Assembly: GCF_024029435.1 (NCBI RefSeq)
Contig: NZ_CP097118.1
Coordinates: 1,240,001-1,304,000, forward strand
Reading direction: 5' to 3'
Source of the DNA: Fructilactobacillus hinvesii
GTDB taxonomy: Bacteria > Bacillota > Bacilli > Lactobacillales > Lactobacillaceae
DNA: 64,000 nt
The notes under the pieces are model-generated. The model was not told the DNA's origin and did no database searches. It saw nothing but the letters and a program-made list of their open reading frames with translations. Shown piece by piece: positions 7,645-15,966 of this stretch; positions within the stretch are counted from its first letter, which is position 1, and each line of letters starts with the position of its first letter. The position numbers were made by a program, and so were the translations under genes.

Positions 7645-8574
7645 TCATTGGGTTACTTGGTCAACTTGGTGCCGTTCGGAGTACTGCAGGATGTAGATGG
7701 CAATGATAATTAAGATGGCTCCGATCATTTCGACAATGTTTAAAGTAGCGTGGAACCAGAAAATACTAATGACAAAGGTAATTACTGGTTGAATCGCATC
7801 CACCAAACTAATGGCAGCTGACGACGTGTAGCGAGTTGCGTAAATAATGGCTGGGAACGTAATCAACGTTCCAAAGAAGATGATTCCGAGGATTCCGAGC
7901 ACGCCACCCATGCTGAGGTGAGGCACTCCCACCCAAATTGGCTGGTGTAGGTTAAAGGCAATGCTGGCAATCAAAGTTCCCCAGCCTAACACAACAAACG
8001 GGGGATTGTCTTTCCCAATTTCCTTGGGTAAAACCACGTAACCAGCGGCCGTAATCCCGGAGATAATTCCCATTACTAGCGAAATCATGGGAATCGAGAG
8101 TTCATTGAGGTTTCCCTTGGTCACCGCTAAAAATACTCCCAACAGAGCTAAGATAAAGACCACCAGATCTACTTTACTCGGTCGCTGACGTTGAAAGATT
8201 AAGGCTCCCAGCAGAATAAATAAGGGAGCCAGGTATTGCAAAATGGTAGCCATGCTAGCCCCGTTACTGCCTCCCTGTTGAATGGCAACGTAGAAGCTTC
8301 CCATGTTTCCAGCCAATCCAAACAATCCATAAGCAACTAGCCAGCCAAGCGACCGCCAGCTCTTAAAGACGCCAAAAATTTTCCCACGGTAAATAATGGC
8401 ACTGAGCACCAACAAAATGAGGCTGGCAATTGTCGTCCGGGCCGACAAAAACCAACCAGCGGGAATGGTTTCATTTTGTGAGACAAATTGCTGCAACGTT
8501 CCGGAAAAACCCCAAGAAACGGATGCAAAAATCGCAAATAATAACACTTTCGTGGCTCGATTCATTGATTTCAT
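7645..8574 (-). CDS. EamA/DMT-family transporter
   Basis: A 309-residue integral membrane protein with about ten spans arranged as two EamA repeats (about residues 8-145 and 155-295). The first repeat has WGFSGTLQQF, and the ends of the repeats are typical (FILLGALIFQRQRPS, TLNIVEMIGAILIIIAIYIL). Members export amino acids or other metabolites by secondary transport; the substrate is not predictable. AGGAGG lies 8 bases before the ATG. Confidence 0.9.
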   Translation of the reverse strand: MKSMNRATKVLLFAIFASVSWGFSGTLQQFVSQNETIPAGWFLSARTTIASLILLVLSAIIYRGKIFGVFKSWRSLGWLVAYGLFGLAGNMGSFYVAIQQGGSNGASMATILQYLAPLFILLGALIFQRQRPSKVDLVVFILALLGVFLAVTKGNLNELSIPMISLVMGIISGITAAGYVVLPKEIGKDNPPFVVLGWGTLIASIAFNLHQPIWVGVPHLSMGGVLGILGIIFFGTLITFPAIIYATRYTSSAAISLVDAIQPVITFVISIFWFHATLNIVEMIGAILIIIAIYILQYSERHQVDQVTQ

Positions 8575-8660
8575 AATTTTTCCTCCTAATTTTCTGACTT
8601 TAGCTTACGTACCTCCTTTTTAAAAGTAAATGCATCATGTCACTTTTTATCACACCAACT

Positions 8661-8716
8661 AAAAAAGAGTCCGCCCTGCCTGCTCATGCAGAAAATCAGT
8701 GCTGACTCTTTGCTTT
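8661..8716 (-). terminator. Terminator after the first brnQ
   Basis: AAAGAGTCAGC and GCGGACTCTTT on the minus strand close a long imperfect hairpin (inner TGCATGAGCA arm), followed by T6. It ends the brnQ transcript. Confidence 0.75.
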
Positions 8717-8720
8717 AATT

Positions 8721-10091
8721 TTAGTTTGCAAACGCTTTTTTACCGTAGCTAAACAGTAAGCTCAAAATTAGGCCCACGATGAGGAACGGAACGAAGTCCA
8801 AACCAACTTGATACAGTGGAATTGTGTGTAAAGACCATTGATCCAGTGCTGTGAATGGCGCAAGACTCAAAAGGGGCTTAGGAAGAGTGTGGATAAAATC
8901 TAAGATGGCTGGAATCAAAACAATTCCCGTGGTTATCCGATAAATTAACGGTTGGGTGCCAAGGAATGGTTTTAACAGTCCCAACAGAATTAACGTAATG
9001 GCCAACGGATACAAGAAACTCAATAATGGCGCTGAATACTCGATGATTTTTTCTAACCCAAAGTTAGCAATCAAAAAGGCAATGGTGGTCGCCGTTAGCA
9101 AAATCTTATGGTATCCAATCTTCGGCAGTTGCCGGCTCAGGTCTTGAGCTAACGAAGTTAACAAGCCAATCGCCGTGGTTAAACAAGCTAAAAAGGTTAA
9201 CGCGGCCAATACCCCTGCTCCCATAATGCCAGTGTAGTGTCGCATGATTGCCGTAAAGGCAGTTCCCCCGTCAGCACTAGCCTTGGTAAAGGATAAGCTC
9301 GCAGCTCCTAGGGCAATTAAGAAAGTGTAAATCAAGGCCTCAAAGCCCATCGTGAGCCCTCCGACCTTAGCTACGGACCACGAACGGTCCCGACTGGATT
9401 GACCAAACGCCTTCAACGCCGTGATGATGGTAACGCCAAATCCTAATCCGGCCAGAGCATCCATCGTATTATATCCCTGTAAGAAACCGTTAATTAAAGA
9501 TCCAGTTCCCTGGCCCGCTTGTGGCATCAATGGCAGTCCTCGAATATCACCGTACAGTAAGAAAGCAACGACGAAAAGAAATACCATCAGTAAAATAAAG
9601 ATTGGGTTCAATACCTTCCCCACGTTTTTGGTAACGCTCCCCTCGTGGTAAGCCAAGCCAAAGGTTAAGGCAAAAAAGAATAACGAAAAAAGTAATAACG
9701 CTGGGGTCGCCCAAGCCTTCGGAATAAATGGTTGCACTCCCATTGAAAAGGTAACGGTCGCCGTCCGGGGCGCTGCAATTAATAATCCCAAAGAAGCGTG
9801 GGTTAAAACCAAAAATCCAATCGCAAAGAATTTTCCCGCTGGTAACGCCAGGTCATACATGCTGTTACTTTGGGTAATACTTAAAGCTAAAATGGCAAAT
9901 AACGGCAATAAAATCGCCGACAATAAAAAACCAACCGCTGCTGGTAACCAGTTGGGGCCAGCCATTTGACCTAAATGAATGGGAAAAATTAAGTTACCGG
10001 CTCCAAAAAAGAGTCCGAACAGTAGCGAAGCTAAGATCAAATATTGTTTGAAACTCAGTTTGGACTGTGTCTCCGTCGTAAGCGTGGTCAT
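8721..10091 (-). CDS. brnQ: Branched-chain amino acid:cation symporter (copy 1)
   Basis: A 456-residue LIVCS-family transporter with about 12 membrane spans. It imports Leu, Ile and Val with Na+ or H+. Family features are LFGLFFGAGNLIFPIHLGQ near the N-terminus, SPR-like APRTATVTF, GYNTMDALAGLGFG and the LTFLACLTTAIGL helix. ATG 10091 follows GAGGAGG; the ATG at 10115 lies before that site. It is strongly similar to the paralogue upstream, and each copy has its own T-box leader. A terminator follows. Confidence 0.95.
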   Translation of the reverse strand: MTTLTTETQSKLSFKQYLILASLLFGLFFGAGNLIFPIHLGQMAGPNWLPAAVGFLLSAILLPLFAILALSITQSNSMYDLALPAGKFFAIGFLVLTHASLGLLIAAPRTATVTFSMGVQPFIPKAWATPALLLFSLFFFALTFGLAYHEGSVTKNVGKVLNPIFILLMVFLFVVAFLLYGDIRGLPLMPQAGQGTGSLINGFLQGYNTMDALAGLGFGVTIITALKAFGQSSRDRSWSVAKVGGLTMGFEALIYTFLIALGAASLSFTKASADGGTAFTAIMRHYTGIMGAGVLAALTFLACLTTAIGLLTSLAQDLSRQLPKIGYHKILLTATTIAFLIANFGLEKIIEYSAPLLSFLYPLAITLILLGLLKPFLGTQPLIYRITTGIVLIPAILDFIHTLPKPLLSLAPFTALDQWSLHTIPLYQVGLDFVPFLIVGLILSLLFSYGKKAFAN

Positions 10092-10489
10092 GATGCATCC
10101 TCCTCGTGTAATCAATCATTATCACTCCCTAAGGACGTGTGACCGCGGTACCACCTTATTTTCCCAAAACTTCACAGTTTTCGGCTCTGCGAGTGTGCTA
10201 GTTGAAAATAAAAAACGTCCTGTACTGCTCTAGAAACAGTCCAGGACGTTCTCACGTGTTACCACCCATCTTCCCAATCACTTGATTGGCTCAAGGTATG
10301 TAGTTAAAACTAACATACTCAGTGCGATAATGGGCACTCCCAACAACTACTCGCATCCTCGCAGTTGCAACTTGGAGGTTACTTTCACAATCCAGTTTCT
10401 GATCCCCTTTGCACCAACCGGGAACTCTCTAACAGTCACTGGAAAACTACTCTCCTCCGCTTTGTTTTTCGAATTGATTAATTGCCATT
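10092..10489 (-). promoter_or_regulatory. T-box leader of brnQ copy 1, with a degenerate second module
   Basis: Reading the minus strand, a full Stem I is followed by the T-box GGGTGGTAACACGTG (10253-10268). A strong terminator comes next, AACGTCCTG...CAGGACGTT plus T6 (10208-10251). The specifier region reads ACCTCCAAG; by alignment with the second brnQ leader the codon is CTC (Leu, 10377-10375). A second T-box, AAGGTGGTACCGCGG (10143-10157), lies about 100 bases downstream behind a small AAAACT/AGTTTT hairpin, but no matching T-rich terminator follows it. Confidence 0.88.
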
Positions 10490-10518
10490 AATTTACAGGA
10501 GTTTACTTAGTTTGTCAA
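10490..10518 (-). promoter_or_regulatory. Promoter of the brnQ copy 1 leader
   Basis: TTGACA (10518-10513), a 17-base spacer and TAAATT (10495-10490) on the minus strand. The -35 box overlaps the last codons of brnQ copy 2. Confidence 0.65.
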
Positions 10519-11886
10519 ACTCTTTTTTACGTTTTGCCGTTGCCAATAAGCGAGGCAACTACTTATTACCAACCCGACTAACATAAACGGAATAAAATCT
10601 AGTCCGAGCTTAAACCACGGAATGAAATCACTGCACCAATTATCAATAACCATGATGGGCGTAATTTGATGCAACACTGGCGGTAAAGTATGCAAGAAAT
10701 CTAATCCGGCTGGAATCATCACCAAGCCTACCGTCCCGCGATACACCACCGGATTCCGTTTAATCCACTTGTTTAAAAGCGCTAAGCCAATGACGGTGAT
10801 GGCAATTGGATACAACAAGCTTAAGATGGGAGCAGAAAATGCGATAATTTGGTCTAACCCAAAGTTTGCGATGACAAATGCAATCACATTTGCACCAATT
10901 AAAAATTTATGGTATCCAATCCGCGGGAACCGGTTGCCTAAGTCTTGCGCAAAAGAAGTCAACACTCCAACTGCAGTTGTTAAACAAGCCAAAAACGTTA
11001 ACGCTGCTAATAAAGCAGCTCCAAACGCACCGGTGTAATGAGCCATGATTTGGGTAAAGGCAGTTCCCCCATCCGCACTAGCTTTAGTGTAACTTAGACT
11101 AACCACGCCTAGGGCAATCAAACCGATGTAAATCAAAACTTCTAACCCCATGGCAAGTAACCCAATTTTAGCAATGTTACGTCCCTGATGCCGATCGGAC
11201 TTTGTGTAGGAACAAACCGCTGCAATGATCGTTACCCCAAATCCTAACCCCGCAAGCGCATCCATGGTATTATACCCTTCCAAAAATCCGCTTACTAACG
11301 AGGCCGTCCCCTGTCCCGGAGCGGAAACTAGCGGTAAATTAGTCACGTCGCCTCGAACCAGAAAAGCAACTAAAAACAAGAACAAAATTAGCAAAATAAA
11401 CAAGGGATTCAGAAGTTTCCCTACGCTGTTAGTGATGCTAGTTTGCCGGTATGCCAACAGCACGACCATCAAGAAAAACAGGCCCGAAAATACTAACAAA
11501 GCAGGCTGTTGCCAACCAGTGGGCAAAAAGGGTTGGACTCCCATCGTAAAGGTGACGGTTGCTAACCGGGGCGATCCAATCAAAAGCCCCATCGACCCGT
11601 GCGCAGCCAGTAGGAAAAGTACGGAAAAGGTACTGCCAACCGGCAATAACAATTCAAACATATTCTTACTCTTAGTTAAGCCTAGGGCGAAAATCGAAAA
11701 AAGAGGTAATAAAATGGCTGATAGTAAAAATCCGATGGCCGCTGGAATCCAATTAGTTCCCGCCGTTTGACCTAAATGAACGGGAAAAATCAAATTACCG
11801 GCTCCAAAAAATAGCGCAAAAAGCAGGGAAGCTAAGACCATGAGTTGTTTCAGCTTTAATCGTTTGGGAGTCTCTAACTCATTCAT
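10507..11886 (-). CDS. brnQ: Branched-chain amino acid:cation symporter (copy 2)
   Basis: A 459-residue LIVCS-family carrier closely related to copy 1: LFALFFGAGNLIFPVHLGQ, GYNTMDALAGLGFGVTII and SYTKASADGGTAFTQIM are shared nearly word for word. About 12 membrane spans. ATG 11886 follows AGGAGA at 7 bases; the ATG at 11922 lacks a site. The tandem copies with separate leucine-type T-box leaders suggest duplication of the whole leader-gene unit, perhaps with different affinities. Confidence 0.95.
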   Translation of the reverse strand: MNELETPKRLKLKQLMVLASLLFALFFGAGNLIFPVHLGQTAGTNWIPAAIGFLLSAILLPLFSIFALGLTKSKNMFELLLPVGSTFSVLFLLAAHGSMGLLIGSPRLATVTFTMGVQPFLPTGWQQPALLVFSGLFFLMVVLLAYRQTSITNSVGKLLNPLFILLILFLFLVAFLVRGDVTNLPLVSAPGQGTASLVSGFLEGYNTMDALAGLGFGVTIIAAVCSYTKSDRHQGRNIAKIGLLAMGLEVLIYIGLIALGVVSLSYTKASADGGTAFTQIMAHYTGAFGAALLAALTFLACLTTAVGVLTSFAQDLGNRFPRIGYHKFLIGANVIAFVIANFGLDQIIAFSAPILSLLYPIAITVIGLALLNKWIKRNPVVYRGTVGLVMIPAGLDFLHTLPPVLHQITPIMVIDNWCSDFIPWFKLGLDFIPFMLVGLVISSCLAYWQRQNVKKSLTN

Positions 11887-12350
11887 ATAAAATTCTCCTA
11901 ACCTTAATTTAATAAAATGCAACTAAGAAAAAACGTCCCTGTTCAATTACTGAACAAGGACGTCAAAAACGCGGTACCACCTTTACTTAGCTAGCGGTCC
12001 GGATCCACTAGCCATCTCATGAGCACGGCTGCAAGTCGGTTGCTTAGATCCAGTTGGTCTTGCAATAAAAAAAGCGTCCTAGCTGTACTTCATGAACAGT
12101 CCAGGACGCTTTTCCACGTGTTACCACCCAGTTTTCCCATTTCTAATCGAAATGGCTCTAAGTACGGTTGCTTCACAACGATACTCGTTTGCGATAATGG
12201 GCAATCCCAACAATCACTATTAAACGTTCGTGATTGCAACTTGTAGCTGATCTGTCTAAGTGGATAAACATCCTATCACACCAACCTAGGACTCTCTTCG
12301 ATTATTTCACTTAGAACTGGGCTACGCTTCGTTTTTTATTTTCTTAATTG
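11887..12350 (-). promoter_or_regulatory. Tandem T-box leader of brnQ copy 2
   Basis: Module 1 has Stem I, an AGCTACAAG specifier region (probable Leu codon CTA at 12246-12244), T-box TGGGTGGTAACACGTG (12115-12130) and terminator GCGTCCTGGACTG...AGGACGC plus T7 (12070-12111). Module 2 has a short TTGCAAG/CTTGCAG stem, an 8-bp GCTAGTGG/CCGCTAGC hairpin, T-box AAAGGTGGTACCGCG (11970-11984) and a second intact terminator GACGTCC...GGGACGT plus T6 (11928-11964). The second module lacks room for a full Stem I. Confidence 0.88.
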
Positions 12351-12359
12351 TTATGCTTT

Positions 12360-12387
12360 ATTCTACGGAATTTTTCTAATTTGTCAA
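12360..12387 (-). promoter_or_regulatory. Promoter of the brnQ copy 2 leader
   Basis: TTGACA (12387-12382), a 16-base spacer and TAGAAT (12365-12360) on the minus strand, ahead of the T-box leader. Confidence 0.7.
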
Positions 12388-12394
12388 ACTCTTT

Positions 12395-13261
12395 TTAAAA
12401 AAAATGGTGGCGGTTAACGTGAACCTTATGGTGCCGATATCCTCCATTAAACTTATGGTAGGACTTAGTATGATAATTCTCATAGTTCATCGGCGTTGGC
12501 ACGTTCATGGTGCGATCAACCGTGGAGCGTCCCGTGGCATAATCAAAGGCCAAGCCCGGCTGCACGTTATACAAATAACGATTCAAGTGAAAGGAGCCAT
12601 CCGAACTAACCGCTTGCACCCAGACTCCCTTGGCCATCAAGTCATTCCCCTGAAAAACGGGAGTCACCTGATAGATCACTTTTTTGCCCGCTGCCAAGGC
12701 ATTTCGAACGGCTTGCTCGTTAATCGTCATCACCTTTTGATTGGCAAAAGCCGTTTGGGTAAAGAGGTTTTTGGGATTATCAATCGAACCCTTAGCCCCC
12801 GGTGTATACTGCCCGTTTTGATTCAAATTAAAGGTACACGTATAGGCAATGAGATGCCCCCGGTTAACCGGATAAACCCGTTCACCATTAACTCGTTTTG
12901 GTTGGTTCGACCAACCCGTCGGTTTAAACACCTGCGCTGCTCGTCCCTGCGACTTCCCCAAGTTTTCCTTGGTTAAATATGCGGTGGCCGTGCCCACTCG
13001 ATTTAATTGATCTAAATTCGAAAAATCGATGTGACTAACGGAATAATTAATGGGAGCAATTGTATCAGGCTGATCATTATTCAAAACGTCATAAGCCGTT
13101 GCTCCCGATTGATAGTTCGTTTGTTGTAACTGTTGGTAGCGCGCCGTGGCCTGTGGGGCCATAGTTACCGCCGTTTGTGCGTGAATTAGGGTAGCTCCGG
13201 TTCCCAAACTAATGGTTATCCCAGCAACGATTCCCACCAGCCAGTGCATGATTTTTTTCAT
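12395..13261 (-). CDS. Secreted DNA/RNA non-specific endonuclease
   Basis: A 288-residue protein with a signal peptide (MKKIMHWLVGIVAGITISLG, cleavage near HAQT). The beta-beta-alpha-metal nuclease core has VNRGHLIAY, which matches the DRGH-type catalytic motif with the general-base His, then NPKNLFTQTAFANQ with the metal-binding Asn, and VIYQVTPVF. EndA- and NucA-like enzymes degrade extracellular DNA. The C-terminal tail is very rich in His, Tyr and Lys. ATG 13261 has AAAGGAG upstream; the earlier in-frame ATG would lose the signal peptide. Confidence 0.9.
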   Translation of the reverse strand: MKKIMHWLVGIVAGITISLGTGATLIHAQTAVTMAPQATARYQQLQQTNYQSGATAYDVLNNDQPDTIAPINYSVSHIDFSNLDQLNRVGTATAYLTKENLGKSQGRAAQVFKPTGWSNQPKRVNGERVYPVNRGHLIAYTCTFNLNQNGQYTPGAKGSIDNPKNLFTQTAFANQKVMTINEQAVRNALAAGKKVIYQVTPVFQGNDLMAKGVWVQAVSSDGSFHLNRYLYNVQPGLAFDYATGRSTVDRTMNVPTPMNYENYHTKSYHKFNGGYRHHKVHVNRHHFF

Positions 13262-13341
13262 TGTTTTTCTCCTTTGCATCCGAACGTTTGTTGCCCTACT
13301 TATCTTACGGGAATCTTTGGGAGCTGTCAAAATTGCCAAAC

Positions 13342-13366
13342 TAAAAACCAGAGCAAGCTCTGGTTT
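13342..13366 (-). terminator. Terminator after pyrC
   Basis: AACCAGAGC/GCTCTGGTT with a two-base loop followed by T5 on the minus strand, 12 bases after the pyrC stop. Confidence 0.8.
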
Positions 13367-13378
13367 CAACAATCATTT

Positions 13379-14647
13379 TTAGTCTACTAGTTCACCGTTA
13401 CAAATTGTCTTAAAATGCTCTGCAACTACCTGGGCTCCAATAAATGGAGTGTTTTTACCCTTAGATTTCATTTCCGTAGTAGTAATCTGGCGGTCAACCT
13501 CTAAGTCCCAGATGGACAAATTGGCAGCCCCGTCCACTTTAATTTCTGTTGAAGCGGGGATCGCAAAAATCCGGGCTGGATTTAAGCTCATCCAGTTTAG
13601 CAACTGTTCTAATGAAACCGTCCCCGGTTCTACTAGTTGAGTGAACAACAACGGAAAGGCCGTCTCTAATCCGGTAATTCCAAAAGCACTATCTTTAAAA
13701 CTATCACCCTTATCCGCTACCGTGTGCGGAGCATGATCGGTCGCAATCATGTCAATCGTGCCATCCAGGAGTCCCGTTAACAATGCTTCTCGATCTGCCT
13801 TGGTTCGTAGCGGTGGGTTCATCTTAAACATCGGGTTATCGGTTTGAATCATATTGTCATCCAATAATAAGTGATGAGGACTAACTTCCGCCGTCACGTT
13901 AATTCCATCTGCCTTCGCCCGCCGGATTAATTCCACACTGCGCGCGGTTGATACGTGACAGACGTGATAGTGCACACCAGTAACTCGAGCTAATTCTAAA
14001 TCCCGGGCTAATTGACTCGTTTCGGCCACGGAGACTGCGCCTGGCAAATTCAGGGCTTGAGCTCGTTGTCCCGCATTCATGACCCCACCGTTCATTAGCG
14101 CATGGTCTTCAACGTGAGCAGCTAACGGCAACCCTGTTTTGGCAATGGCAACCATTGCATCGTACATCGTTTTGGCGGTTTGAATTCCAATTCCATCGTT
14201 ACTAAAACCGATGGCCCCAGCAGCTTTCATGCCGGCAAAGTCAACCAGCTCATCCCCCCGTTCATCAGTCGTAACCGGTGCATATTGTAAGACGTTCACC
14301 TGTGCTTGTTGTTGGTTAGCAGCAATCATCTTAGTAAGTTCCGCAAGAGTATTGGGCACCGGGGTCACGTTTGGCATCGCACACACCGTCGTATACCCAC
14401 CGTGAGCTGCTGCTGCGCTTCCAGTTGCCACCGTTTCCTTCTCAGTTTGTCCAGGATCTCTGAAGTGCACATGAACATCCACTAACCCCGGTAAAATGGC
14501 CTTTCCCGTTACATCCAAGACCTGTTGGTCCGGTTGCTCCAAATGTTCTCCAATCGCTGCAATTTTGCCATCCACAATCAAAACGTCACCAGGAACTAAC
14601 TGTTGGTCCTGATAGACCTGACCATTTTTTAACAATAATTTTGCCAT
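13379..14647 (-). CDS. pyrC: Dihydroorotase
   Basis: A 422-residue zinc amidohydrolase of the class I dihydroorotase type. It cyclises carbamoyl-aspartate to dihydroorotate in pyrimidine synthesis. Metal ligands are seen in VDVHVHFRDPG, in HVEDH and HVCHVSTA, and in ATDHAPHTVADK. Length is normal. It starts 3 bases after the pyrB stop, so the two form an operon under the PyrR attenuator. Confidence 0.97.
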   Translation of the reverse strand: MAKLLLKNGQVYQDQQLVPGDVLIVDGKIAAIGEHLEQPDQQVLDVTGKAILPGLVDVHVHFRDPGQTEKETVATGSAAAAHGGYTTVCAMPNVTPVPNTLAELTKMIAANQQQAQVNVLQYAPVTTDERGDELVDFAGMKAAGAIGFSNDGIGIQTAKTMYDAMVAIAKTGLPLAAHVEDHALMNGGVMNAGQRAQALNLPGAVSVAETSQLARDLELARVTGVHYHVCHVSTARSVELIRRAKADGINVTAEVSPHHLLLDDNMIQTDNPMFKMNPPLRTKADREALLTGLLDGTIDMIATDHAPHTVADKGDSFKDSAFGITGLETAFPLLFTQLVEPGTVSLEQLLNWMSLNPARIFAIPASTEIKVDGAANLSIWDLEVDRQITTTEMKSKGKNTPFIGAQVVAEHFKTICNGELVD

Positions 14648-14650
14648 TGC

Positions 14651-15592
14651 TTATTCTCCTTTAATTTCAGCGGGATTAATTAATCCCTTGGCCACTAAGA
14701 CGTCCGTTAAAATGGCCATGCGCATGTACATCCCGTTTTCCATTTGTTTAAAAATCCGCGACTTAGGTTGTTCCACCAGGCTCGAATCAATCTCAATTCC
14801 CCGATTGACCGGCGCCGGGTGCATGATGATAGCGTTCGGCTTCATCCGTTGGTACCGTTCCTTGGTTAGGCCAAAGCGTTGGTGGTAGCTCTCGGCGTCA
14901 AAGTCTTCCAGTTCGGTCCCTAGGCGTTCCTTTTGCACCCGTAGCAGCATCACAACGTCGGAATTTTTGACCGCGTCGTCAATCGTCGTGTAGTTACCGT
15001 ACTGTTCAAATTCAGCGTTGTACCATTGTTCCGGTCCGGCGAACGAAACGTGCGCTCCGAGTCGAGTTAATAGCGCCATGTTAGAGCGCGCTACTCGTGA
15101 GTGGTTCAAATCCCCGACAATCGTGATGTTTAAATCCTTGAAAGTCCCAAACTCTTGGTAAATGGTCATCATGTCTAGCAATGACTGGGATGGATGTTGG
15201 CCACTCCCATCGCCACCGTTAACAATGCTGATGTCCAAATTATCAGCCAACAACGGCTGGTAATATTCGTTTTCTGGATGCCGAATCACGGCCACGTCAA
15301 CCCCAATGGCTTGAATCGTCTTAATTGTATCTCCGAGCGTTTCGCCCTTAGTTACGGAACTCCCATCAGCCACAAACTGAAGCACCTGCATCCCTAACCG
15401 CCGTTCTGCCATTTCAAAGCTGGTGTGGGTACGAGTACTATTTTCAAAGAATAAATTCATCGCAAAGGCCGGCCGGGTCAAGCGTACCGTTTTACCAGCT
15501 TGAAATAACTGGGCCAGGCGAATCTTATGTAAGACGTCTGCTTCACTTAAATCGCTTACGGAGACTAAGTCGTGTTGCGCTGTATTAACCAT
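14651..15592 (-). CDS. pyrB: Aspartate carbamoyltransferase catalytic chain
   Basis: A 313-residue protein that joins carbamoyl phosphate and aspartate. Signatures are [13 protein letters not shown] (carbamoyl-phosphate site), [17 protein letters not shown] and [11 protein letters not shown] 15592 with CAGGAGG upstream is favoured over the ATG at 15628, which lies inside the attenuator hairpin. No regulatory chain gene (pyrI) is nearby, as in other Firmicutes. Confidence 0.97.
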   Translation of the reverse strand: MVNTAQHDLVSVSDLSEADVLHKIRLAQLFQAGKTVRLTRPAFAMNLFFENSTRTHTSFEMAERRLGMQVLQFVADGSSVTKGETLGDTIKTIQAIGVDVAVIRHPENEYYQPLLADNLDISIVNGGDGSGQHPSQSLLDMMTIYQEFGTFKDLNITIVGDLNHSRVARSNMALLTRLGAHVSFAGPEQWYNAEFEQYGNYTTIDDAVKNSDVVMLLRVQKERLGTELEDFDAESYHQRFGLTKERYQRMKPNAIIMHPAPVNRGIEIDSSLVEQPKSRIFKQMENGMYMRMAILTDVLVAKGLINPAEIKGE

Positions 15593-15620
15593 TTTTTCCT
15601 CCTGGTAATTATCTAAATAA

Positions 15621-15696
15621 AAGGGCATGCTCCCATTAACCGAGCATGTCCCTAAAAACAGCGCCAGTTAACTTATCAACCTCTCTGGATTGAATT
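15621..15696 (-). promoter_or_regulatory. PyrR-dependent attenuator of pyrBC
   Basis: The minus strand carries AATCCAGAGAGGTTG (about 15694-15680), a match to the PyrR RNA-binding loop. A terminator follows, CATGCTC/GAGCATG flanked by GGG and CCC with a T4ATTT tail (15652-15613). PyrR with UMP should bind the loop and favour termination just before pyrB. Confidence 0.88.
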
Positions 15697-15733
15697 AAAG
15701 CACCCGCTTTATCGAGTTGTCTAATTGGTGCCT

Positions 15734-15762
15734 ACTTTAACGAATTTAAGTCCAAAAGTCAA
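15734..15762 (-). promoter_or_regulatory. Promoter of pyrBC
   Basis: TTGACT (15762-15757), 17-base spacer, TAAAGT (15739-15734) on the minus strand. Transcription would start about 35-40 bases before the PyrR binding loop. Confidence 0.65.
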
Positions 15763-15773
15763 TCCTGACTCGC

Positions 15774-15802
15774 TTGACAAGCCCTCCTTTCTTCAGTAGG
15801 AT
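15774..15802 (+). promoter_or_regulatory. Promoter of pyrD
   Basis: TTGACA (15774-15779), 17-base spacer, TAGGAT (15797-15802). It runs divergently from the pyrBC promoter, with 11 bases between the two -35 boxes. Confidence 0.75.
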
Positions 15803-15820
15803 TAATACAATTAATCTTAA

Positions 15821-15921
15821 TTTGGTTCAGAGAGACCAAGAGATCTTCAGCATGATAGTTAACGTTACGCAGTTAGTGCGGTCTTTTTCTCTGAACCAGG
15901 ACCTCGCTAACTGCGTTTTTT
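15821..15921 (+). promoter_or_regulatory. PyrR-dependent attenuator of pyrD
   Basis: GGTTCAGAGAGACC (15824-15837) can fold as a PyrR binding loop. GGTTCAGAGA (15824-15833) is also fully complementary to TCTCTGAACC (15888-15897) and would form an antiterminator. The terminator is ACGCAGTTAG (15867-15876) with CTAACTGCGT (15907-15916) plus T6. The binding loop and antiterminator are mutually exclusive, the standard PyrR mechanism. Confidence 0.85.
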
Positions 15922-15966
15922 GATTTAGCTATGCTACCGATAAAGGAGCAAACAAAGGAGAAGAGT

